Positions 1 to 5,119 of a stretch of DNA of 5,119 nucleotides are shown here, in pieces (within the stretch, counting starts at the first letter, position 1; each line of letters starts with the position of its first letter). Position numbers and translations under genes: made by a program. The notes beneath the pieces were generated by a model. The model did no database searches and was not told the origin of the DNA. It saw only the letters and a list, made by a program, of their open reading frames with translations. Source of the DNA: Granulicella sp. (GTDB taxonomy: Bacteria; Acidobacteriota; Terriglobia; Terriglobales; Acidobacteriaceae); NCBI GenBank assembly GCA_003133205.1, contig PKWK01000416.1, positions 13,159-18,277 on the forward strand. Direction: 5' to 3'.

Positions 1-129
1 GCTTTAGCCACTGAGGGAATCTCCGCGTGGGGTAGGCGACTTTTTCAGCACCCTCTTTAGCCCCGGGCCTTCCGTCCGAAGCGCCGAAGCTGACTTTTTC
101 AGCATCCTCTTCAGCTTTGCCGCCGCCCC
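1..129. repeat. Intergenic repeat, two copies of a ~54-bp unit
   Basis: This stretch lies just past the DUF1501 stop and has no convincing gene. The core GACTTTTTCAGCA occurs at 38-50 and 92-104. Over 38-60 and 92-114 the copies agree at 21 of 23 bases. The octamer CTTTAGCC also recurs at 2-9 and 55-62, so the layout is CTTTAGCC, a variable stretch, then the core, twice, with a 53-54 bp period. The second core sits in a small hairpin (GCTGA 89-93 with TCAGC 99-103), which the first copy cannot form. No T-run follows on the minus strand, so I do not call it a Rho-independent terminator. From memory, similar TTTTTCAGCA elements are scattered between acidobacterial genes; that is recollection and was not searched. 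The array may continue beyond base 1. Confidence 0.6.
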
Positions 130-1449
130 TTAGATGAAGTTCAGGAACGTCGCAGGCTTTACCTGCGACCCCGGGAAGACCACCTCAAGGTTGCGCGATC
201 CCAGAGTCTTATACGCCGCTTCGCCCAGCACGTTGCGGAAGTCGGTCGTCACCGCCAGGTCGCGCCCCTCGTTCAACTGCTCGTTCGCAACCCCCGGCCA
301 CTTCCCGTAGACCTTGCCGCCCCTCACCTGCCCGCCGAGCACGAACATCACATTCGCGTGCCCGTGGTCGGTACCGCCGGTCCCGTTCTGCCGCGCCGTC
401 CTTCCAAACTCCGACATCGTCACCAGCGTCACGTTCTCCGCGTCCGTCCCCATGTCCTTCCAGAAGGCGGCAATCGAGTTGGCGAACTCCGTCAGCCGGT
501 TCGCCAGTTGTCCTGTCGCCGCACCCTGGTTCTGGTGCGTGTCCCATCCTCCGATGTCGGAGAATGCCGCCTCAACTCCAAGGTTAGCTTTCAGTAATTG
601 CGCTATCTGTTTCAAACTATTGCCGAACGGAGTATTGGGATAGAGCGCCCCAACCGCCGGCTGATACTTCGCCGGATCGGCCGCCTTCAACATCTTTACC
701 GCTTCAAACGTCTCCTGCCCGGTCCCCTGCAGCACCGAGTCCGAACTCTCGTCGTACATCGCCTGGAACGCGTTCGAGATCGGCGATGTCTGCGGTCCCT
801 TGCCACCCACCGAAAAGTCCGCCAGGTTGTTCAGTGCAATCGCCGGCACCTTCCCCTGCAGTGTCCGCGGAACCTGAGTCCCCAGCGCAACCGCCCGGAA
901 CGCCGACTGCTTGCCCTGCGTAGGCTCTACCGCCAGCGCACGGTTGAGCCAGCCGTCCTCGGTCACCTTCACCCCCGGCGTGCCGCTCTCCATATAGTCC
1001 TGCGCGTCGAAGTGCGAGCGCGACGGGTCCGGCGAACCAGCCGCATGAACGATCGCGAGGTGTCCCTGGTCATACAGCGGCTTGAAAGGCGCCATCTGCG
1101 GGTGCAGTCCAAAGAAGCCATCCAGATCGATCACTTCGTTCTGCTTGATCGCGATAGAAGGCCGCATCGCGTAGTAATTCTTCTCCTGGTACGGCACCAC
1201 CACGTTCAATCCGTCCACCGCGCCGCGCTGAAACAGCACCACCAGCTTCTTCTTGTTCGCCGCAGCGGTCGTCACCTCGGCAAGCACGCTGCGCGACAGA
1301 AACGCCGGAATACTCGATGTCCCGATCAGGGCCAGCGCGCCACCCTTCATGAATCCGCGCCGCGTGACCCCACGCTTCGCCGCGTCTCGTCCGCAGATGT
1401 CGCAACCCCAGTCGCTATGGTCCGCCGTATTCCATCCTCTGCTCGTCAT
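130..1449 (-). CDS. DUF1501 family protein, Tat-exported
   Basis: Encodes 439 residues of the DUF1501 family (PF07394), which is related to the alkaline phosphatase/sulfatase superfamily; its substrate and reaction are unknown. A twin-arginine signal is clear: TRRGFMK at residues 29-35, then a hydrophobic stretch (about 37-50) and a likely cleavage after VLA (55-57), so the mature protein should act in the periplasm or at the envelope. Family blocks in order: FQRGAVDGLN (73-82), SRSHFDAQDYMESG (143-156), GGWDTH (300-305), SEFGRT (346-351) and GGTDHGHAN (358-366). The Asp/His residues in the GWDTH and TDHGH blocks resemble metal ligands of sulfatase-type enzymes, by analogy only. The length is normal and the C-terminal TTDFRNVLGE block is present, so the gene looks intact. 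I chose the ATG at 1447-1449 over the TTG at 1474-1476 because GGAG lies 7 nt upstream of it. An unusual C-x-x-C (residues 16-19) precedes the Tat motif. It follows DUF1800 by 150 nt on the same strand, probably in one transcript. Confidence 0.93.
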   Translation of the reverse strand: MTSRGWNTADHSDWGCDICGRDAAKRGVTRRGFMKGGALALIGTSSIPAFLSRSVLAEVTTAAANKKKLVVLFQRGAVDGLNVVVPYQEKNYYAMRPSIAIKQNEVIDLDGFFGLHPQMAPFKPLYDQGHLAIVHAAGSPDPSRSHFDAQDYMESGTPGVKVTEDGWLNRALAVEPTQGKQSAFRAVALGTQVPRTLQGKVPAIALNNLADFSVGGKGPQTSPISNAFQAMYDESSDSVLQGTGQETFEAVKMLKAADPAKYQPAVGALYPNTPFGNSLKQIAQLLKANLGVEAAFSDIGGWDTHQNQGAATGQLANRLTEFANSIAAFWKDMGTDAENVTLVTMSEFGRTARQNGTGGTDHGHANVMFVLGGQVRGGKVYGKWPGVANEQLNEGRDLAVTTDFRNVLGEAAYKTLGSRNLEVVFPGSQVKPATFLNFI

Positions 1450-1456
1450 GTCGCTG

Positions 1457-1460
1457 CTCC
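1457..1460 (-). promoter_or_regulatory. Ribosome binding site of DUF1501
   Basis: GGAG on the minus strand, within CTGGAG, sits 7 nt before the ATG at 1447-1449. The competing in-frame TTG at 1474-1476 has only a distant AGGA-like string about 15 nt upstream. This site therefore supports the shorter, 439-residue start. Confidence 0.65.
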
Positions 1461-1570
1461 AGTTGCCCGGACTCAACGTTCGCAGTCCCGAATCCTACCT
1501 AATGCATCTTCAAACTCCACACCATCGGCGAAGTTGTCCGCCATCCCCCATACGTCGCACCGCAGGGTCT

Positions 1571-1597
1571 TACCTCGAACCTGGTACCTCGAACCTG
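1571..1597. repeat. 13-bp perfect tandem repeat after DUF1800
   Basis: TACCTCGAACCTG occurs at 1571-1583 and again at 1585-1597, separated by one G, giving a 14-bp period. On the minus strand it reads as CAGGTTCGAGGTA twice, starting just after the DUF1800 stop codon. It lies within the 150-nt spacer before DUF1501 and is not coding for either protein. Two units with GGTACC between them look like a minimal form of a larger GGTTCGAGGTACCA-type array; I recall such arrays in acidobacterial intergenic DNA but could not check. A role in mRNA processing between the two genes is possible but unsupported. Confidence 0.8.
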
Positions 1598-1599
1598 CT

Positions 1600-4077
1600 T
1601 TATCTCCTCTGAAACTCCGGCGACCCCAGCATCAGGCCAGCCATGATCGCTGCCTGCCGATCGTCCGGAACCGCATTTCGCGCTGCGATCGCCAAACTGA
1701 ATTCCCCGGCAATCGGTCCTCCGGCAAATGCTCCAGCCCCGCGGGCTCCGCCACCGCCGCCCTGGAACTCCTTCGCCGCCTGGATCGCCGCCGTCTGATC
1801 GTTCGATTGTCCGAGCACCGCCGCCCGCGTCTTCTCACTCAGCGGCTGCTCCAGCAGAATCTGCTCGAGCTTCTTCTCCTTCGCCGCGACCTCGGGATCG
1901 ATCGTGCCGTCCGCGGCTTCCATTGCGACCGACCTGCCGGCCGCCGCCGATTCACCCAGCAGCTTCGACCAATCCGTCCGCACTCCGAGCAGCTTGTCTC
2001 CGCTCATCACCAGCGCAAAGTTCATCCGGCTCACCAGCGCCCCGGTGCTCACCCACGGCTCCGACATCCACGAGTAGCCATTCGGCGTCTGCATTCCGTA
2101 CAGCGGCATCCCCAGTTTGTCGAGCGCCTGCACCAGTCCCAGCGAGTTATTCACCGTCGCGCCGCTCGCCCGCACCGCCGACACCACAAACTCCAGCGGC
2201 GTCTTCACCTTCGACCGCTCCGCCGCCGGCCCCCAGAACTCCGCCGAATCAAACATCGTCTGCAACACTGTCTTGATGTCGCCGCCGCTCGCGAGGAACG
2301 CCTGCGCCATCCTGTCCACCAGCGCCGGAGGAGGATCGTCGCTCACAAACCGCACCGCAAGCTTGGTCGAAATAAACTTCGCCGTCGCCGGGCTGGTCGC
2401 CAGCATATGCAGCACCTGGAGCCCCTCGTTCATGCCGTTCTCGTTGATCGTCTTTCCCAGCACCGTCTTCGGCCCCGGCTCATGCCGCCGCTCGTCGAAC
2501 TGGAAATCCCCGCCACGCTCCGGTTGCGCGATCGTCCATCCGGTGAACACTCTCGCCACCTGGGTCACGTCCGCCTGCGTATAGCCGCCGTTGACGCCCA
2601 GCGTGTGCAGTTCCATCAACTCGCGCCCGTAGTTCTCGTTCAGCCCGCGGTCCTTCAGCGCAGCCTTCACCTGCGGATTCTGCGGCATCGGCGGCCGCAC
2701 CCCGAACAGGCCCGGTCCAAACCGCCCCGGGAACGCGGGTCCCTGCTTCGCAGCGGCAGAATCCGGCCCGATGCTCCGCCAATTGTCCAGATACATCAGC
2801 ATCGCCGGGCTCTTCGCCGTCGCCACCAGCAGGTCCTCGAACTTGCCCAGCGCGTTCGGCCGGATCACATCCCGCTCATACGAGGGGATCAGATAGGGCT
2901 CGTTCTGGTTCTTCCGCACATACACGTTGAAGTGGTTCAGCCAGAAGTCGGTCATCACCGCTTCCAACTGCCGCTCGCTGTAGATGTCCCGGATCAACCG
3001 CGCCTGCATCTCCTCGGCTCCAATCATGCGCGTCGAGTTCTGCATGGCCGCGAAGATCTCCCTCTGCTGCGAATTCAACCCCTGCGTGAACTGGGCCACT
3101 TCGCCCCCGCTCAAACTCTGCCGAAACCCCACAAAGTCCGCCGGAGCCATCGCGATCACCTTGCGCATCCGCTCTTCAGGAGGCAGGTTGATGATCTTCA
3201 CCGCCTCGATATCCTTGAATAAACTCTCCACATGCTGGTTGGCCGCCTGCCCCGTGTCAGCAGTATCCGCCTTCGGCAGCACCACCGTTGCGTTGCTCGT
3301 CGCGCCATTTCCAGCCCCGCCGGCCATCGCTTCGGAGTTCGGAGTTTCCGCAGCCATACCTCCGCCTGCTGTCCCCGCGGCAGTCGTCCCCATACCGGCG
3401 GCAATCGCACCCTGCTCAGCCTGCGCAGCCTTCTTCCCCGCCTTTCGTCCCGGCGCCGTTCCCGCTCCAGCCGGCGCCGTCCCGGCCGTCATCGTGTCTC
3501 CAGCCATGGAGCTGTCGGCATTCCCAGCAGTGGCAGTGGCAGCGGCGGCAGCGGCCGCATCCTTGCCCGCCTTGTTGGCCTGCTGCATCTTGTAAAACGC
3601 CATCTGGTCGCCGTAGATCGCCCGTTCCACCGGATCCGAAGGTAGCCACATATTCCTCTGCGCCATGGCCCGGATGATCTGCTGACTCGGATACCGAGCC
3701 ATCAACTGCGCCTGCGGCAACTGCATCGCAGGAAACATCGCAAGCCGCGCATTCAACGCCGAATCGTCAATCTTCGATGGGTTCAACTGCATCTCGAACC
3801 AGGTGCTCAGCCCCATCGCCTGCACGGCCGCCACATCTCCCGGCCTCGGCCCGAAGGTCAGCCGGTTCAGCGCATGCAGCACGCGGCTCTCGCCCTTCGT
3901 CTGCTGAACGCCCGCGGTCGGTCCGCGCTTCACCACGTTCGCCGCAAACAGAGGCTGGTCGACCATCAGCACGCACAGCACACACGCCAGCGCCGCCCGA
4001 GCCGTGCCCTGGTAGCCCACCCCTTGAAGTCCTGTCAATCCTTTACCCTGCCCATCCAACCGTCGCGCAACTCGCAT
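1600..4077 (-). CDS. DUF1800 family protein, exported, with long Ala/Gly-rich insert
   Basis: Encodes 825 residues of the DUF1800 family (PF08811), whose biochemical role is unknown. An N-terminal signal peptide is likely: a basic start (MRVARR), a hydrophobic run at about 28-39 and cleavage near FAA (44-46), suggesting Sec export. Family blocks in order: LHALNRLTFGPRPGDV (67-82); LPPEERMRKVIAM (298-310); IYSERQLEAVMTDFWLNHFNVY (365-386); NYGRELMELHTLGVNGGYTQ (482-501); VFTGWTI (510-516); KFISTKLAVRFVSDDPPP (567-584); TPNGYSWMSEPW (664-675); and the closing MLGSPEF (816-822). Most DUF1800 proteins I know are about 450-650 residues. The extra length comes from a low-complexity insert at about 168-280 and a hydrophilic, Gly-containing stretch at about 705-800. 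The ATG at 4077 has GGAGG (4082-4086) with a short 4-nt spacer. A GTG at 4018-4020 would give a more compact signal peptide and cannot be excluded. First gene of the probable DUF1800-DUF1501 transcript. Confidence 0.93.
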   Translation of the reverse strand: MRVARRLDGQGKGLTGLQGVGYQGTARAALACVLCVLMVDQPLFAANVVKRGPTAGVQQTKGESRVLHALNRLTFGPRPGDVAAVQAMGLSTWFEMQLNPSKIDDSALNARLAMFPAMQLPQAQLMARYPSQQIIRAMAQRNMWLPSDPVERAIYGDQMAFYKMQQANKAGKDAAAAAAATATAGNADSSMAGDTMTAGTAPAGAGTAPGRKAGKKAAQAEQGAIAAGMGTTAAGTAGGGMAAETPNSEAMAGGAGNGATSNATVVLPKADTADTGQAANQHVESLFKDIEAVKIINLPPEERMRKVIAMAPADFVGFRQSLSGGEVAQFTQGLNSQQREIFAAMQNSTRMIGAEEMQARLIRDIYSERQLEAVMTDFWLNHFNVYVRKNQNEPYLIPSYERDVIRPNALGKFEDLLVATAKSPAMLMYLDNWRSIGPDSAAAKQGPAFPGRFGPGLFGVRPPMPQNPQVKAALKDRGLNENYGRELMELHTLGVNGGYTQADVTQVARVFTGWTIAQPERGGDFQFDERRHEPGPKTVLGKTINENGMNEGLQVLHMLATSPATAKFISTKLAVRFVSDDPPPALVDRMAQAFLASGGDIKTVLQTMFDSAEFWGPAAERSKVKTPLEFVVSAVRASGATVNNSLGLVQALDKLGMPLYGMQTPNGYSWMSEPWVSTGALVSRMNFALVMSGDKLLGVRTDWSKLLGESAAAGRSVAMEAADGTIDPEVAAKEKKLEQILLEQPLSEKTRAAVLGQSNDQTAAIQAAKEFQGGGGGARGAGAFAGGPIAGEFSLAIAARNAVPDDRQAAIMAGLMLGSPEFQRR

Positions 4078-4289
4078 CGAACCTCCACGACTAGCTTAGT
4101 CCGCTAACCGCACACACCGCCAGTCAAACGCGGCCCCGAGCAGCATAACTGCGCTCCCGCCTCGCTAAACCCACGAAAATCTCGCCAGTTGCGCGTCCAC
4201 CCTGATTTCCCCCACCAAAGTCCCACCATCGCCTGCCTGCCAACCGGAGCGGCGCGACCTCTGCGGTACCCTTAGGCGAGGAGATATCA
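4078..4289. promoter_or_regulatory. Divergent intergenic region between DUF1800 and flavin reductase
   Basis: These 212 bp separate two genes pointing away from each other, so promoters for both should lie here. No strong sigma-70 pair is visible. On the minus strand a weak candidate is TTTAGC (4164-4169), a 16-nt spacer and TATGCT (4142-4147), which would leave a leader of about 55-60 nt before DUF1800. A TTGACT (4122-4127) on the same strand has no -10 partner at normal distance. I found no convincing promoter for the plus-strand gene. An inverted repeat, GACTA-GCT-TAGTC (4089-4101), lies just upstream of the DUF1800 ribosome binding site and would be in its leader. The middle of the region is C-rich on the plus strand and holds no gene I can support. 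Confidence 0.5.
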
Positions 4290-4928
4290 ATGAAGTTCGA
4301 GATGGACAAGACCCCGCCGCGCCAGATCTATAACCTGCTGATCGGGCTCGTGGCCCCGCGGCCGATCGCCCTGGTCACCAGCATGGATCAGAACGGAGTT
4401 CTCAACGCAGCGCCATTCAGCTCCTACAACTACCTCTGCACCGATCCGCCCATCATCGGCATGGGCGTCACCAACCGGTCCGGACGCGACGCCGTGCCCA
4501 AGGATACGGCGAGGAACATCCGCCGCACGGGCGAGTTCGTGGTCAACGTCGTCACCGAAGACCTGCTCGAAAAGATGAATATCTGCGCGACCGACTTCCC
4601 TGCCGGCGTCAACGAATTGGAGATGGCCGGCCTGACAACCGCGCCATCGTCGGTCGTCAAAGTCCCGCGCATCGCCGAAGCCCACGCCGCGCTCGAATGC
4701 CACGAATTCACCACCATGGAGATCGGCCGCTCCCGCATCGTCCTCGGCCGCGTCGTCGCCATGTACGTCGAAGACCGCTTCGTCGATCTGGCCGGCCCCT
4801 ACATCCGCGCCGAAGAACTCCACGCCGTCGGTCGCATGAACGGCCTCGGCAACTACGTCCGCACCCGCGACGCCTTCGTCACCGTCCCCCGCATCTCCTA
4901 CGAAGACTGGCAAAAAGGCAAACGCTAG
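4290..4928 (+). CDS. Flavin reductase family protein (FMN-binding split barrel)
   Basis: Encodes 212 residues resembling the flavin reductase-like domain (PF01613), a split-barrel fold that binds FMN; known members reduce flavin with NAD(P)H or serve as flavin-dependent oxidoreductases, and the exact substrate cannot be read from sequence. Recognisable blocks: PRPIALVTSMDQNGVLNAAP (23-42), then SSYNYLCTDPPIIGMGV (44-60), KDTARNIRRTGEFVVNVV (71-88, the usual flavin-site region with the D-T-x-x-N-I pattern) and a late GRMNGLGNYVR (181-191). There is no signal peptide or membrane segment, so it should be cytoplasmic. Length is typical for a stand-alone family member. The start is well supported by GAGGAG at 4278-4283, 6 nt before the ATG. 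The stop is TAG. It is transcribed away from DUF1800 and appears to be a single-gene unit; nothing in the sequence links it functionally to the exported pair. Confidence is high for the family and low for any specific enzyme name. Confidence 0.9.
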   Translation: MKFEMDKTPPRQIYNLLIGLVAPRPIALVTSMDQNGVLNAAPFSSYNYLCTDPPIIGMGVTNRSGRDAVPKDTARNIRRTGEFVVNVVTEDLLEKMNICATDFPAGVNELEMAGLTTAPSSVVKVPRIAEAHAALECHEFTTMEIGRSRIVLGRVVAMYVEDRFVDLAGPYIRAEELHAVGRMNGLGNYVRTRDAFVTVPRISYEDWQKGKR

Positions 4929-4940
4929 CGCCGCAGAACC

Positions 4941-5009
4941 GGGTGCCCCATAGCCTGCCCTGAGCTTGCCGAAGGGTTCGGCGCGCTCCATCGCGTCGAC
5001 CATGGGGTT
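4941..5009. repeat. Intergenic repeat with nested hairpins after flavin reductase
   Basis: It starts 12 nt after the TAG stop. The outer arms are CCCCAT (4946-4951) and ATGGGG (5002-5007), within GGGTGCCCCAT and CATGGGGTT. Inside lies CCCTGAGCTTGCCGAAGGG (4958-4976), a form of the REP-like CCTGAGC...GAAGG palindrome found in many bacterial genomes. Overlapping it is a perfect hairpin, GCCGAA (4968-4973), GGG loop, TTCGGC (4977-4982). No T-run follows, so a classical terminator is not claimed, though the hairpin could stabilise the 3' end of the flavin reductase mRNA. The mixture suggests one repeat family inserted in another, which is an inference. Confidence 0.6.
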
Positions 5010-5048
5010 ACTTCCGCTCCCCCTCCCGCCCCCTCCAAATCGCCGCCC

Positions 5049-5085
5049 CCTTCGAAGGCTCGTCATTCTGAACTCCGCTCAGAAT
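5049..5085. repeat. Paired palindromes including an ATTCTGA/TCAGAAT inverted repeat
   Basis: CCTTCGAAGG at 5049-5058 is a perfect 10-bp palindrome. Six bases later, ATTCTGA (5065-5071) and TCAGAAT (5079-5085) form a perfect 7-bp inverted repeat around the 7-nt spacer ACTCCGC. The string GTCATTCTGA with a nearby CAGAATC resembles a dispersed GTCATTCTGAGCGAAGCGAAGAATC-like repeat I recall from several phyla, here in a variant form. It is 121 nt past the flavin reductase stop. No coding role is seen. Confidence 0.55.
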
Positions 5086-5092
5086 CTCCGAA

Positions 5093-5116
5093 GTTGCCTT
5101 TGCCCTTGCTGTTGCT
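5093..5116. repeat. Degenerate hexamer tandem repeat (NTTGCY) at window edge
   Basis: Four consecutive hexamers, GTTGCC, TTTGCC, CTTGCT and GTTGCT, share the pattern NTTGCY. The tract runs to within three bases of the end of the window, so its full length is unknown. It is outside any gene I can support. It could be the beginning of a longer simple-sequence array. Confidence 0.5.
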
Positions 5117-5119
5117 TCT

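Noticed and set aside
1450..1476. Nine-residue N-terminal extension of DUF1501 from a TTG start
   Set aside because: The in-frame ATG at 1447-1449 has GGAG 7 nt upstream, while the TTG lacks a well-spaced site.
1473..1544. A 23-codon open frame on the minus strand between DUF1800 and DUF1501
   Set aside because: It has no ribosome binding site at proper spacing, and only about half of its codons end in G or C, unlike its neighbours. It also overlaps the region upstream of the DUF1501 start.
598..3222. An 874-codon open frame on the plus strand, antisense to both DUF1800 and DUF1501
   Set aside because: Its product is overwhelmingly Arg, His, Leu and Pro with no domain I recognise, as expected for the antisense of high-GC genes with few stop codons. 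It overlaps two clear family proteins, crosses their intergenic gap, and starts without a good ribosome binding site.
4033..4038. Perfect TTGACA on the minus strand
   Set aside because: It lies inside the 5' end of DUF1800, and no -10-like sequence occurs at 16-18 nt. It would matter only if the GTG at 4018-4020 were the true start, and even then it would sit too close to that start.
4968..4982. GCCGAA-GGG-TTCGGC hairpin as an intrinsic terminator
   Set aside because: The stem is perfect, but the following bases are GCGCTCC with no T-run, so it does not meet the usual form; it is kept only as part of the repeat element.
4287..5066. A 259-codon open frame on the minus strand, opposite the flavin reductase
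   Set aside because: It is antisense to a well-supported gene. Its early PFGKLRAG string is the familiar false translation of the REP-like CTGAGCTTGCCGAAGGG repeat, a sign of non-coding DNA.

Overview
The window holds three genes in high-GC DNA. Two are on the minus strand: a DUF1800 gene (1600-4077) followed by a DUF1501 gene (130-1449). A flavin reductase-like gene (4290-4928) is divergent on the plus strand. The two flanks, 1-129 and 4929-5119, and the gap between the minus-strand genes carry short repeats and hairpins rather than genes.

The organism is most likely an acidobacterium of the Terriglobia type. This is an inference from three things: the DUF1800/DUF1501 gene pair with acidobacterial-style sequence, the strong GC bias at third codon positions, and intergenic repeats of a kind I associate with that group (GACTTTTTCAGCA, GGGTGCCCCAT, GTCATTCTGA with its inverted partner, degenerate NTTGCY hexamers, and the 'GAGCTTGCCGAAGGG' palindrome). 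No rRNA or marker gene is present to confirm it. Planctomycetes and other phyla also carry the DUF1800/DUF1501 pair.

Layout on the minus strand, in order of transcription. A 212-bp divergent intergenic region (4078-4289) leads into DUF1800, an 825-residue exported protein carrying a large Ala/Gly-rich insert. A 150-nt spacer with a 13-bp tandem repeat follows. Next is DUF1501, a 439-residue protein with a twin-arginine signal and metal-site-like motifs of the alkaline phosphatase/sulfatase type. After it come two copies of a roughly 54-bp repeat unit. On the plus strand, the flavin reductase gene is followed by a repeat-rich tail running to the window edge.

DUF1800 and DUF1501 are well known as neighbours across many bacteria and are probably co-expressed, but the function of the pair is not established. 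The order, the shared strand and the export signals fit two partners acting outside the cytoplasm, DUF1800 probably exported by Sec and DUF1501 by Tat. The flavin reductase looks like a cytoplasmic FMN-binding protein and may be unrelated to them. I do not see a new defence system, CRISPR array, RNA gene or mobile element. The most interesting material is the under-characterised exported pair and the repeats at the gene ends.
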